A DNA stretch of 64,000 nucleotides from Amphirosellinia nigrospora (lineage: Eukaryota > Ascomycota > Sordariomycetes > Xylariales > Xylariaceae). Position numbers and translations under genes: made by a program. The stretch covers positions 3,154,001-3,218,000 of the forward strand of contig SCHM01000001.1 in NCBI GenBank assembly GCA_004123355.1. The letters are read 5' to 3'. Positions 11,321 through 24,578 of this stretch are shown piece after piece; positions within the stretch are counted from its first letter, which is position 1; each line of letters opens with the position of its first letter. Below the pieces are notes generated by a model that worked only from the letters and a program-made list of their open reading frames with translations, was not told the DNA's origin and searched no databases.

Positions 11321-13416
11321 ATGGGGTTATACAAGAATCTGAGCGAAGATATTAGAGAAGTCGATGTTATCATCGCCGGAGGTATCTACATTTCACAATC
11401 TTCTACCCGAGATATGTTTCTCACATTCACGAACAGGTGGCACGGCAGGATGTATCGTCGCGGCGCGCCTTGCGGAAGCAGACCCAAATTTATCAATCTT
11501 GGTGATTGAAGGCGGACCAGACAACTACGGGAACCCCGCCGTGACAACACCAGCACTATTTCTCAGTCATCTCGCCCCGGGCTCAAAGACTGCCATCTTC
11601 TATCGGGCAAGAATGTCAAACAAGTTAGCAGAACGAGAAGTGATCGTCCCGTCCGGCGGCACACTTGGTGGCGGGTCCTCGATAAATTTCATGATGTACG
11701 CCACTACTGTCATCATTACTCAAACCAACAGAAATTTGTATTCTTTGCTGAACAAGTGAAAGGTACACACGCGCACAGCGCGACGACTATGATTCGTGGA
11801 AAACCCCGGGGTGGACAGGTGAAGATCTTTATCCATTTCTCAAAAAGGTATTAAAGTTTCAGTTCTCCCTCCTGGCCGCTTGCGATAGCTGTGGTCAAGG
11901 GCTGATGCAAGTTACTCCTTAAAGCTAGAGACCTATCATGGTCCAAGAGATGAGAAGCATCACGGCTTTAATGGGCCCGTTCAAGTCTCTGACGGCACAC
12001 TTCGTCTGAAACATATAGAAGATGATTTTCTCCGCGCCGCGGCGGGATTCGGATGGCCCGAGCTATCCGACTTGCAGACGCTTGATGACAACAACGGCTT
12101 TCAACGATGGCTCCGGTACGTCTCGCCCGATGGCAAGCGTTCTGACACCGCGCACATGTACCTACATCCGCGCCTTCGTGATGGCAAGCATCCGAATTTA
12201 CACGTTGTCGTAGAGTCGCAGGTCGTGCGTGTATTGTTCGACCAGGACAAGCGTGCTTGCGGCGTTGAATATCAGCCAAATCCGCTTTTCCAGTCTAAAG
12301 AAGCGCCTACAGCATCTGTTAAGCGCACTATCCGTGCGCGGAAGTTAGTAGTTGTATCGAGTGGAGCGTGCGGCACGCCATCGGTACTTGAGCGCTCAGG
12401 CATTGGCGCGCAGATGTCTTGGAGAAGGCGGGCGTACCGCTCGTGGAGGACCTTCCTGGCGTTGGCCATGACTACCAAGACCATAACTTGGGAATTTTCA
12501 CATATAAGACAGCGCTGCAGCCTCATGAGACGCTGGACGACTTCGTACTGGGCAGGCTGAGCGTCGAAGAAGCTATAGAGAAGAAAGATCCTCGACTCTC
12601 GGCTGGATCGATAGACGTCGCGGGTAAGGTAGGTCTTACCGAGAAAGAGGCGGCGTCCATGGGTCCAGCCTTCAAGGCAGCGTGGGAACGAGACTTCAAA
12701 ATAAGCCGAACAGGCCAGTGATGCTCATGGTCCTATTGAACGCGTAAGTCGGAATCTATCCTCGGGTTGATGACATCTCGAAACTGTGATTACTCTGCGG
12801 AATTTAACACAAAACAGGTACTTCGGCTCTCCTGCGAATGCTGAGCCCGCAATATGTCTCTATTGGCAATGCCAATATGTATCCTTATGCGCGGGGACAT
12901 CTGCATATCACCGGTCCCGAGGTCGGCGATCAGCTAGACTTTAATGTTGGATTCTTTAGCGACAAGGGAGATATCGATATTAAGTCGCACGTATGGGCGT
13001 ACAAGAGATCACGGGAAATCATGCGGCGCACGTCGTTGTATCGTGGCGAGCATGCGCCGTCCCACCTCCGTTCCCTACTCATTCCAAGGCGGCTTGTGCC
13101 ACGTTTGACGCCGGGCGGGACACCACCAACCTCATAGACCTCGAGTACAGCCCCGAAGATGATGTGATCCTTGAGAATTTCTTGCGCGAGAATAAACACA
13201 ACTTGGCACTCGATCGGCACTGCCAAGATGGCGCCACGAGAGGAGTTCGGTGTTGTGGATAAGGAGTTGAATGTGTATGGTGTGAAAGGTTTGAAACTCG
13301 CTGACCTAAGCATTGCACCTGAGAATGTTGGGGCTAATACGAACAACACCGCCCTTGTAATCGGCGAGAAGGCTGCGGATATTATCATGCGGGAGCTGGA
13401 CTTAGGGCAACCCTAG
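11321..13416 (+). CDS. GMC oxidoreductase, alcohol (methanol) oxidase family, frame broken by indels
   Basis: FAD-dependent glucose-methanol-choline oxidoreductase of the alcohol-oxidase type, which oxidises short-chain alcohols to aldehydes with H2O2 release. The N-terminal FAD-binding G-x-G-x-x-G motif is rebuilt across the first intron (VIIAGGGTAGCIVA). Further signatures are PSGGTLGGGSSINFMMY, LPGVGHDYQDH, the active-site TTWHSIGTAKMAPRE, and ENVGANTNNTAL. Exons: 11321-11381, 11437-11695, 11763-11847, 11925-12743, 12818-13416. Frame breaks lie near 12408, 12698, 12847, 13065 and 13195. The repaired length is about 608-610 residues, somewhat short of the ~660 typical of the family. The C-terminus is MRELDLGQP, with no peroxisomal SKL/ARF-like tripeptide, so the location is uncertain. 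The exact substrate cannot be read from sequence. Confidence 0.9.
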
Positions 13417-14847
13417 AGGGGTTGTTTAAGGACCCAACACTGCGGAGGACGAGGCAATAGCGTCTTCGCAATGTCGAACTTGTTGTCCGATACCTCGTAG
13501 TCTGGGCCAAGAGATGACGTGAACCCACAATGAGTGCGTGTGAACAGTTTAACAGTGTTCTTGAAGGCGCCAATGGTCAGTCTAGCTGCCTTGGTCATAG
13601 CGATCGTGCGGAGGATCGGCCCTCGGTTTTGTTTCGGTAGTTTCTGTGCTGAGAATTGAGTTCAAGTGCCTAGAGATGTAAATAATACCACAATAATGAG
13701 ATGTCGATCGAACAACCTCGCCTGCGCACCACAATTTAGCTCGCTGAGTTAAAGCAGCAATAACTCACGATGATTAGCAATGACAACTGGGGTAAAACGA
13801 AAGTGCATAGATTTAGGCATCGACTACTCAAGTTGCTTCTCGCAGGTCGTGTTGTCAAAGACACAGGAGCGTGATGGTTTAGCTGTAGCATGACTCGAGG
13901 TATAGCTTCGCTGCGCATTGTTTATCATGAGCACACGAGGCCCCATTCCCCTGGCAGAGGGCCGGGGTTGTCTATTGTAGCTTAACGACTTTTTAATATT
14001 ATAATATCTATTTCATCGAGAGGGTAGTTCAACCACTGACGCGGCCCGCTGCTAGGGTGGCTTTTGTTGGTCATGTAGCTACCTTGCGAAATGACGGCTG
14101 TGAGGCTCTCGAGTCGTGATGTATAGGAAGTGCGCTCATTGCTGTGGATGGGTAGCTCGAGTTCGTCGCACCCAGATTAATGTGCGTAGGCCTGTGATTG
14201 TGCCCGGGGTATAGTTGGGCCTTGTCTACCTCGCGACGCCGTGACTGGAAGATCACGGTAACCCCTAGTCCCTGAATCTCTTCCTCCGAACCCCGAACAA
14301 GAACTGAGCAGTGCGGAAAGGCGTCATTGGTCCCACGACGACGGGAGATACCGCAGGCATGCAGCACATATCAACCCAATATGGTCTCAGAACTGGAGCT
14401 CCTGTAGTGTTCTCAGAGCAAAGAATGTTACCGCAACCTGCGCTCATGGTAGTTCACTCACGTAATGTATGTATCAATCACGTTCCAAGTAAATCATTTG
14501 GTTGTCGGAGATACTGCGAATCGGATGACCAATTACCACCCAGCAAGGCAAGCGCTACATTTAAAAAATTGATATCACCCAGCCGTTATTATCATTGAAT
14601 GAGCTTGCGCCTCCTGTGCAATTGCTAACTCACAAAAATCCGAGAGAAACACACCGCCTACGCAGCCTTGCGTTTCCGCAGAGCTTCAGCGCCGGCAGTA
14701 GATGAAGAGGTAAGAGAATATACGATAATCCGAGTTAGTTCCCACCATTAGTGCGTCTTTTGTAAGGGATGAAACAGCTTCCCGGACGGTATCATAGCTT
14801 CCCACGAAAAACCGGTGCTCCGAAAGTTGCCAAAGCAAGAAATAGGT
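13417..14847. other. Intergenic region, 1.4 kb; possible 3' exon of the rhodopsin-domain gene
   Basis: No sure gene. A minus-strand stretch of 61 codons (13413-13598) starts right behind the oxidase stop but shows no motif. Around 14690-14800 on the minus strand a short readable stretch (DTVREAVSSLTKDALM) might be a downstream exon of the rhodopsin-domain gene, but I cannot link it by convincing splice sites. Confidence 0.35.
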
Positions 14848-15745
14848 TCAAGAATTACGCACAAAATCGGTCACGACCGAAAAGATAGACCCGGCAGTCG
14901 TCCAATTCGGTATATCGGTATTGCATCGCGGCTGCGGTTGACGGGGCAAACCCGGGGTTTGAGACATTCCTGACGAAGGATAGCACAATATCAATGTTCC
15001 AATCAGGACAGCAAGGCCAAATCCGACCACGGCAACCAGCCCAATCCAAATCAACCACTTCACCCTTCGGACAGGATTGAAAATTCGGAGATAGAATGTC
15101 AGCAGCGATACTTTAATTAGAGTATTGCTTATTCTTAGAAGAACGGATTCTATAATTCCGGGCTATGTCCTGTTAACTCCGTTGCGAACAGATTGGATAG
15201 AAAGAGGACGCATACCCACGAATACTCAAGCAGTTTCAGAACCGACACGTTCCAAATATGAGGACCAAGGGCACCACCGCCAGGTTGGGAGAGGACTGAG
15301 AGAGGGAAGCCGTCAGCGACAGTACGAACATCCACTTGCAAAAGCGATAATTGAAGAAACCTACACGATAAAACAATCCCATTAAAGGCAAGGGTAAATG
15401 CCTAGAAGAGTGGCAAGTTAACAACATTGCCCCACGAGAGTTCCGTGTCTCGAGAGCCACAGGGCGACGAACCGTAGCCAATCCACAGACATCTGAAAGA
15501 GCAAGTTAGCATTCGGCATTTGGATGATTTCGTGCCGACATACAATCGTCAATTCCCAGACTTCGGGCAAGCCCAAGGCGAGCGTAGATGCGCAAAGCCA
15601 CGAGAATTAGTGCTGGTCCAAGAGTGAGCCCAATCGTGAGTTCAACGTTCCACGCCCTCGATTCCGGATCGATCAGGTTTGAAGTCGTCCCCGGCGGGTG
15701 CATCCCCGCCGGCGTTGCGGCAAGCGTCGCCGGGTCCAGTTCCAT
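14848..15745 (-). pseudogene. Fungal rhodopsin-domain (SAT4/PTH11-like) membrane protein, fragmentary
   Basis: The N-terminus at 15745 (MELDPATLAATPAGMHPPG) leads into a first helix with VALRIYARLGLARSLGIDD, the hallmark R-x-Y-x-R...D-D of fungal integral membrane proteins with the rhodopsin/SAT4 fold. Further pieces appear in other frames: GPHIWNVSVLKLLEYSW near 15200-15260, and SLLTFYLRIFNPVRRVKW followed by a helix and IPNWTTAGSIFSVVTDF (15110-14850). Pieces are in the right order, but frame changes are needed and the last helices are missing or not recognised. Family members are seven-helix plasma-membrane proteins, some receptor-like. It may be a live gene damaged by sequence error or a decaying copy. 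Confidence 0.7.
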
Positions 15746-18700
15746 AGCTCCTTACGCTAGGAATGTCGAGTCTCAATGGACGCGTGGAGCCCGTTGACTA
15801 GAATCATTCAGTTGGGCGAGTTTGGGATACAGGTAAGGCAATGCGAGTAGATCCCATATCTACGTCGTGCCCTGCCAACTTGAGGATTGGCGAGAAGAAA
15901 GTTCTATGGTTTCCACAGCTCTACATGCCGAACAACTTTAATGGTACACTAGACCCCGGCCTATGTTTTGAGTTTCCATAGCCAGGATTCTGTCGAACGC
16001 CTCACATCATCGATCCCCTGTTTACACTACAATAGGATGAGAATTTAATTCCCGCCAAAGAGCCGGGCTAAGCCCCATTATTACCATCATCGTAAAGGTA
16101 CGGAGTTGTACACTGAGGTTGGAAGCGTTATTTTACGACCCCAGCTATCTGGATAGGATCACGCTAACTTAAATTCATTGGTATCTGGGCAAAGCCGAGC
16201 GTCGATCCCCTATACTAGTAAAATACTAGGTCGGCGGGTTTTATGCCCCGAGTAGCGTTCTGCTAAGCTATCCCGTTTTGGTTGTAGCCAAGGCTTTTGT
16301 GTTGTGGCTAGACGTGCCATCCCCAGGACAAAGCGGGCTTCCCGAGAAGCTTTATATCATTCAAAATTAGCACGGTGCATAAAACTACCTGCTGCTACAT
16401 ATTCTAGTACCTAAGTTGCTTAACTGGGTGAGGAAGTCCTAGAAGAAGAAACCAAAGAATCGGGGGATTATAAATCTTACCACACGTACTGCGCAGATCA
16501 TCTGTCTCGAAATCAGACTAGACTTAGTACCCCAGGAGTTCTATTTGCGCAGATCTTGTGAACCACGATGTCAGTCATCATTAACAGCACGTCATTGCAG
16601 ATTAAATGCATTACCATGTAAGTGTGGCCCATGATCTACCTCATCCCAGTCTTATCAGGCAGGCCCCTTAAAAGCAATTTCATTGAATTCCATTTCAAAA
16701 AAAGCCACGTTAATGTGTTTGGCACTTGTAAAATACTGATTAGCATACGTCACGGGAAAAAATCCATCAACTCAGAGGCTGCTCTCCTCTGATTGCTAAA
16801 AGTACTATATATTGAATTTCAAGGTCAGCTGGGGCATAAGTAATTTGTATACCTTGGCTGGTCGAAAACTGCATGTCTTGACTCGGACATTTGAAGCGAC
16901 GACGACAATAAATTAATATTATATCACACAAAGCAAAGGCACAGGCCACAAATCGAAGACTGACGGACTCCCTATACAGAGTAATATTGGCACAGAGCAG
17001 TCTTAGAGACCTTCATGCAACAATAAGCATTCATATTAATGATCTTCCCAATGCATCGCCGGTGTTAAGAAGCACAGACACGAAGCACAGACATAGACAA
17101 ACAGGCCCCCTTCCTGGATATAGTGTAGTCAGAGAGTTAGATAAAATGTCAATTGCCTGAAGCGCAAAACCCCTGAGAACAGGGTTCGTGACAGATTATA
17201 AGGCAAAAGTAGTATAGCTTCCTAGGATACAGAGATACCAGTTACACGTCCATAGAACATCTCTTGGGTTAACCCCAGAAGTGACACGTAGCTGACGCGA
17301 CTACTGTATTTGTCCTCATTATCGCCAATAACTAAGCCTTCACCCATTTTCACATCTGCCTATGAAAGGCAAGGTTTGCCATACTCTATCGTATCAACAA
17401 AGCTATTCGAGCCGTCATCATATTTTTTAAGCCATCTATCAGCCAGCAATCAATCGCTCGGTACAAGAGCCCAACTATGGGCCTCAGATTTAGCAGACTC
17501 GCTTTCTCAAGTTAGACCAGCTATATACGGCCCCTGCGCCAATATTGTTGTCGCCATGAGGAAGCTCCGCACCGCGTTCCGCACTATAGCACTCGACCAG
17601 CTACCGGAAGTTTGTGCGCAGCCATTGGAAACCCAGACAGGCTACTAGTTCAAAGGAGCAGCCTTTAAGTGTTCGAACAGGCAAAATGGAAAGTACAATG
17701 ACGAGATCAGCATTCACATCACAGCTTAGCAAACTCAGAGTTCTCGCTACATTCACGTTTGGGAGTGGCTCATCCAGGATCCCATTTTCAACAGATTTGC
17801 ACACAAAGGTCCCCGCCTATCACCAAACCGTTCCCTCTAGTGATAGCGAGAGCATAACCTAGCATCTGGCTGTTACAGCATTACACGGACAAAGAGGCCA
17901 TGAAGTAAGCTCTGCGCCATATTTCAGCCCATCGACGATATTGATTGCCAACTCACCTCGATAAATCCGCTTCCGGTGCTTCGGAATCTCCGTCTCTGCG
18001 TTGTTGCCCGAGCTGCAATCGAAGAGCGCCAGAACCCACACGAAATTGCAGTGATAAACCCAGAAAGTTCGTGCATCAAGCCATAACGCAAAAAGAACAG
18101 ATGACCCCCAGTCACTAGCACCATCGTCCTTTCAATCGTCCTACCATTCACCAGTTCCACTCATCCAGGTCGCTTCTACAGCTTCGGACAACTTTGATGT
18201 CGGGATAGGAAGCGATCAGTTCGTGGGGAAGAACTATGCAATTTTCTCAGTTGTGGCTATGGCGTGACCTAACAATGCATACAAGCCCGCTGTCGTAATC
18301 TCACCGTCTAGCACCCCGTAGTATTTCTTATCGACTAATTCATCCCACCTCTAGGATTGCGTCAATTCCTCAAGCAGTGGATCCGAACCATGGTACTACA
18401 GTATGTCGTATGGCTGAGAATATTCAGAGCTCTTGTTAGGGATTCTGCGCCTGCCCGGCTGAACCGCATGTACAGCATTCCCAACGAGTTTTCGCGGATC
18501 CTCGGAGGGCCGAGAAGACGATACACAAAGCTCTCGCAGAAATACTAAGACACCATACATGGGTGAATGGTCTTATACTAAGCCAAACAGGTAAACAGGC
18601 AATCGAGAAAGAAGACTGTAGGAGCGATATGACCCAGAATGTAGACTGTCACGATCCACGCAAGGGTAGGGTGTAAACATCTGTTGTTGCACAGAGGACC

Positions 18701-20746
18701 AGTGAAGTCATCTCCGTGGGCTCTACGTGACCATATGGCTATATACGAGGAGTCTCTTTGTCTAACTGGTCTGATCCCTGTTCCTGGCATAGACACTATT
18801 GCTGAGACTCGATATTCACCTCTTGGTTTTATATGCAATGTACCGAAAAGTCAGTGCACCACATACTATGTAATCCACCAAACTTGGGAACCGCCGTTGT
18901 TCCCGCTCCGCCTACAGACTACGTATGCCGCCCATGATCAATGCCCCAATCGCTTATATAATATAACAAGGGTGCTGGCGCGAGTTACAATCATACAATA
19001 AAGCAGAACATCCGAAGGAGAGTCCAAGAATGGGCGGTACGTATCAAGAGTGAGTTTGAACGGAAGATCCCGCATCTGTATTGTCACCTAGGACAACCTG
19101 GGTTGCGAATTGATTGGCAGTCCCCGGCCTCACAGTAATTCTCCTTCCCGGATATCTCGGCTTGTTGCACCAGAGGCGTGGACTGAAAACATTTGTGCTG
19201 TGATAAGCGCGTCCAAGAGCTTGGAGGGATATTCAAACTGCAGTATCTTCTAGAAAGTCAAGAGTCATCACTGTCATGACCTCGCAAGTTAGGGTATAGG
19301 GTCTATATTGACATCTGTTGTCGCGGGGAGTGCCTAGTAGTCTCCAAGGGTTGGTCTCTAGCTTTTTACATTGCGGCCCTTTGTTCCCAGGTCCCGGGTC
19401 CTGTGTAGTCTAGGCAATGCCTAGGCAGGTGAGGCTTATGGGGTCCATGTAAGGTATCGTGAGATTAGGTGGTGCCTAGTAAAATCAAAATCTGATCACC
19501 TCGCTCTCTCTAATTGGGAGGCCTACAGTATATGATCATTGCCATGCCTCGCGTCCCTTTGCTACTCGCTTTCGTATAGTTGTCTTAAGGTAAGGAAATA
19601 CACGTGTATTCAAATGCCTAGGGTCTCGTATTCAAATACAAGGCATGGTCGCATGGATGTTGTTGAATTTTTTTCAAACACAGCTAGATATGATGTCGCC
19701 TCTTTACGACGTACTACCTTTCTACAACATATAAGCGCCTCGGGTTTCCAAGTTATCTCTCCAATGTAGCCTCGCCCTTTGCCCTATGCCATAGCCAATT
19801 ATCAAGGCTTAGAATCTGTCCCTCTTCTGGTTGAGACTTCAATCACAGGCTCTCTCAGTAGAGGTCTATGCCTTGTCATCTATCGTGGCGAATAGTCCCC
19901 TTCTATCAACTGTATGTCTTAGCCTTGGGAGGGATTTAACCTCTAGGCCTTTTCGTGGCTTTGTGACTTTGCGATTCACTCGTACGACACCTTGAGGGGA
20001 AGATAAGCTACAGCATGTCAAGGTGTCACGACCGAAGAACTGAGCCGCACCTGAGACCCAGCTACCTATCATGGATATTATCATACAAGTGTGGCCTCTT
20101 TGTTAGTGGCCCTGTGCTTGATATAGGCAACCGACAACGTCTCCTTGTATACATCCATGCTTGAAGCTCATGGCTCCACACGCCTTCATAAAATGTAAGT
20201 GAATAGAAAGAGAAGCCTGAGTGGTTTTACAAATCACTTAGCATGTCACAATATCTCAAAGTTTTTTCTGGTAACAGTGAGTTTTTCCATTGGGTGGCTG
20301 TAGAGTGTTGCATAGCCAGGAGTATCAGACGCTACGATCAAATACATCCTGCCATCCTCCTCACGTATCCCCATCCCTTCGTGCAGTACCAAGTTTTTGA
20401 TGTCTTGGAATCCGTACTAACCATTCGTGAAAGGCTTTCCCAAATTCCAAGAAAATGAATTGCTAACGCCGAACCATTGTGTGTGTGAAAAATACAATTC
20501 GTATGCATCGTCCCTACTGATCGAGTTAGTCATTGAACTTGCAGACTATGTATACTTGGCAAGAATGAGAGAAAAGCGGGAGGACAACTCACGTTTCCCA
20601 AATGAAAGTAGGGGGGAGGGGAAAACTGTTGCATAACACCATTGCTGCCTATGTGAGGCAACATATCCATGCCCTTAAGCTGGAATGTCGGGGCTAGATA
20701 GCCATTCCCATCGTCAGAGGTTGTCAAATACGATAGGCGAAATCGA
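15746..20746. other. Gene-poor 5 kb region
   Basis: No gene can be firmly assigned. On the minus strand two stretches read like membrane-protein pieces: 18041-18110 (WVYHCNFVWVLALFD) running to about 17900, and 18578-18700 (LAWIVTVYILGHIAPTVFF). On the plus strand 17310-17648 is open for 112 codons without a recognised domain. The rest is AT-rich with frequent stops in all frames. Confidence 0.4.
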
Positions 20747-21637
20747 TCACGAAAGGACCTCTGCCGGTGTTGGCAGCCGGGCTTCGGTCTCTGTGTAAAA
20801 GGGGTCTTCGACAGTCGTGTGTGCATTATCATGTCCACCTGGGCCTGCAGGAGTTCCAGACCAAGTACGTCCACCCTCCGTGTCTTGGTTCTCGGGAGTG
20901 TTTCGATCCTGATACTCTGCAGCGGCTTTGTCTTCATGCTTTGAGGTATTTAGGTCTTGATCCTTTGAAGCGTTTCGCGGCGTGGTGGCGACGTAGGTGT
21001 CGCTGGTCAAGGGCCACTCTGAGGTTGAATGGGGACGGTTTGCACCAAGCTCGATGTCAAGAGGTCGGGGATGAGAATTAAGCACCTGCTCAGCGCGTTC
21101 CATCTCGGCATTTCGCCGCGAGCGCTGTCGCGAGCGCTGTGCCGAGCGCTGTCCCCAGAGACGATAAAGGTCGTAGATGAACAGAAATTGCACGACAAAC
21201 ATGAAAACAAGCGCGAATTCCGTGGCAACAACACCCCAAAGAAGAATCCGGCCCGTGACGTAGCTGTTGATGCAAGCTTCGGCTAGGGACGCTACAACAC
21301 TCGGAGTCAGTTATCCTAGTTGGAGCTTGGTTCGCGAGGGCTCAGAAGCCTCCAGATACTCTCTTATCTCAAAAAGGAAACACCGTGCTCATCCGAAAAG
21401 CACCGAAACGAAAACAAAATGAACCCGAGATTGCTTACTGTCATCGCGCTTCGCGAGGGTGACTCCGAGCTGAGCAGTGAAGATACGGGGAGCGAAACCG
21501 AGGAAGGACAGAATATTGGCAGGTCCAGGATTGTGACCAGAGGCGATGATGGCATCACCAACTTCTCCGACTGCGGGCATTGGAGCAGCAAGTACAACCG
21601 CCACAACAATGAGAATGATGAGAATCTTAAGATGCAT
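20747..21637 (-). CDS. Unrecognised signal-peptide / membrane protein
   Basis: ATG at 21637 gives MHLKILIILIVVAVVLAAPM, a strong hydrophobic leader with an A-x-A-type cleavage site, followed by a moderately polar stretch ending TLAKRDDSKQ. After an apparent intron or frame change between about 21430 and 21290 the frame continues as ACINSYVTGRILLWGVV and a long hydrophobic helix (FALVFMFVVQFLFIYDLYRL). Then comes a cytosolic-type tail rich in Arg, then in Asp/Glu/Thr/Pro (to 20747). It therefore looks like a type I or multi-span membrane protein with a long charged C-tail. I recognise no family. The joint between the two parts is not resolved, so exon ends are uncertain. Codon pattern and hydrophobic layout favour a real gene. 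Confidence 0.5.
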
Positions 21638-24578
21638 CTTGATAGGTGTGTGAATAGTATTGAGAGACAGCGTGCAAATTATCATGCAAGAGTGCCGAAC
21701 GAGCACACTTGCAATTGGTGTATCGGAGACTGTGGGACTCAAAATGCTATGTGAAGGAGGCGGGAAGTTAGAAGTTGGGGTGACTCGAAAAAGAAGGATG
21801 TACAGAGTGAGAAGTTATCTTGCTGTAAAGATCACCTAGGTAACGTTCTTGCACTAGGGCTTCTCGATTTCAAGTTACCATCTGTTTGCTGAGGGAACTG
21901 CGAAAAGAGCTATGCTGACCCGCCTCTCGTCTAGCCTTATCTTTATATCAGACTTACTCGAGCTGGCAGTTTCTATGGCAGCTTATCATTTACTACGTTT
22001 ACTGGTCCTGTTTTTTACATAGACACGCTGTAAAATGTGCTTCACATACCACTCCACAAGATAATATAGCGATTTAGTTTAGGAGTCCAACTATTAGATC
22101 GCTATTGTTAATTAAACAAAGATGGAAGGCGCAAAAGTGAAGGAACGCGTGAACACGCGTTAAGACGCGTTACTATAACAAACAACTAGCAAGTTAAAAC
22201 ATAAGTACAAGTACTTTGTACCAAGCCACAGGAGAATTAATCAAGCAGCCCACTACTAACATCGCTTGAGGCATAAACCTATCTTCTACGTAACTAAATC
22301 AACCTCAACTTAAAGAGTATTATGCAAAGAATGGAGGAACAGGTATAGGAGGTACTAGGACCTTCGTGCCACAATAGATATCATACTTTACCCTATAGGT
22401 CACTCACACGAAGATCCCGACACACTGATGTTCAGTGTACGATTGTTGTAGGAGTAAAACCGTCTGCAAGTGGCTTTAGATTCTTGGGTACCTGTTTATT
22501 TTTGGTCTATTCGAATTATCTGTACAAAATCGAAGAGGCAATATGACCCAATGCTACGTGGTTATTTAGACATATTGTCCAGATCCTGTATCAAAACAGG
22601 TTTGTTTGTGGAGGAGGGGAATGGGCACTGTCTCGTGGCTCACTTTGCTTCCTAGAAGATTATCGCCATTCAAAATCCTTATCATAATAAGCCGCCGTAA
22701 CACAAACTAAGTGCTCTATATGGCACATGGTGTTTATAGCATGTTGGATTAGAATAAAAGTCACAAAGGAAATCAATAAACAAGTATAGAGTGCATAATA
22801 CAAGTAGCTAACTAGCCCCTTTTGGAGCTGTTTTTTTATCAGAGTCAATACATCACGCGCTGGGTGAAGGTGGGTGATTTACTTGTAGCCATTAGATAAC
22901 ATTATTGCTTTGAAATCCAAACGCTGGGGAATGAATATATACCACACCACCAAACCCTGCACCACAAATCATCTACCTCGCCCTCAAAAAAGGTCATATC
23001 GACAAAGCGTCAATGGGTCGGTAAATGATAGGTAGAACTAAAACCTCCCAAGAAATTATCTCAGAAATGATTAAGAGGTTGCAGGTCGGCAGTCCGTTAA
23101 TACGAATTGCAAAACTGTATAACAGCCGGGAAAGGGGGCCCACCCTCCTTTTCAAGCATTATATCTACTTTTGTTTTTTATATCGCAAGGCAGGAACGGC
23201 GTTCGCGGGGCCTAGACCTGCATATTATGTATATAATCATACGAATGCGAAATTCCCGAGTCCCGAGGTCCTGATCTGCGCAAGACTCGAGCTACTCGCT
23301 TACCCGTATTAAGGCGAAAATAAGGTCGATACCTGGTCGCCAAAAGCAGGACTAATTTAGACATAGATTCTGTAGAACTCCCGCCATCGTCCAATAAAAA
23401 ACGGGACCTTGATAACCTCTCGAAGATGTTCAAGATTATTGTCAAGTACATCGTAATTCGATTATCCTCCTTGGCCCCTAATTATCAAGCAAATATTTCG
23501 GCCGGGGCGATAGATGACGCCCCACGTATGTACGCTAGGCACCTCTAAGAGATAAGTAGAGAGCATATGCTAGCTCCATTGACAATATCTATCCCATTGT
23601 ATGCCCAGTCGGTATTCAACAGGTGATTGCATAGTATCATAATCGTGTATTCAAGATACAGTCTTGTTAAGTGTCTAACCTTAGGGGCACAAGAATCATA
23701 CCTACAGCTACTTTGGAGCGTGCAAGACAGTGTAAAATAATGCTGGTTTTGTAATACGGCTTTGACAACTACCTACATAAGGTAGATCGCGTAGATCATG
23801 TAGTTGCAGTGAGCTCGTATAATCGAACCAAAGCAACACGCCGTGTAATGGTTTGTTTGGGAAGGCGCGATTCAACAATGATCACGACAAAACTCAGCAA
23901 TACTATCCTCAAATACACAGCGCTCGCCCATTAGGAAGATAAGTCTTAGTCATTGCTTGGCAGCTTAGGTTTGCAGTTGGTCTCGAATCATATGTCCTAA
24001 ATAGGAAACCGTTAAGACGCCTTCCCTACCTATACAGCCCAGCGCTCGCCGCCCAAGATGATAAAAGTTGGACAGAATTAGAAATCAAACGTCAATCTAT
24101 ATGCCAATGCCTTCCAGCATCTTGTGCATTGATTCAATCCATCTCTTTTTATTCGAGGTGAGCTTCCGGGCGGTGTCCTATGTCAGTTGTTCTACCCCAC
24201 ACGTACAGTAGTTAAGTGCGCAGGTACCCGGAGAAATAAAGGCACTAGACTAGCCCGCTTAACCGAGGAAGGTAGGTAGGTAAGCAAACCTCGACGATCA
24301 ATCCCCCTGTATACGATACAGATCGTTCTCCGGTAGGGCAGGGGCTAGTGTGGTTTATGACATTTATCATTTTAATCGCTCCTTTGATTAATGGTGAAAC
24401 GAACGAAATGCCCGAGGCAACTAATTGCGATGGTTTAAAAAATATATTAATCATAATGTAGACTCCGAATTCACTATTCTGTTCTATCATTCACTGCTTT
24501 CTTTCGCTCTTTAGTCACTCATTACTTGACCTAACTTTGTACGCTCCTTTTATTCGTCACATATTTGACGCCGCCGCA
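21638..24578. other. AT-rich intergenic region, 2.9 kb
   Basis: No gene recognised. It contains one ACCTAGGT palindrome (21833-21840), the triple ACGCGT array at 22145-22170, and the promoter of the downstream protease gene. Open stretches are under 100 codons and uncharacteristic. Confidence 0.5.
22145..22170. promoter_or_regulatory. Three ACGCGT (MluI box) sites with 10-bp spacing
   Basis: ACGCGT occurs at 22145-22150, 22155-22160 and 22165-22170, each exactly one helical turn apart. The first two also form an inverted repeat with 8-base arms (AACGCGTG/CACGCGTT) around AA. ACGCGT is the known MBF binding element of fungal G1/S genes. It lies about 0.5 kb upstream of the minus-strand membrane-protein start. 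Function is inferred only from the motif. Confidence 0.4.

Noticed and set aside
13413-13598. 61-codon minus-strand frame just behind the alcohol oxidase stop
   Set aside because: Short, no recognisable motif, no linked exon upstream; chance is sufficient.
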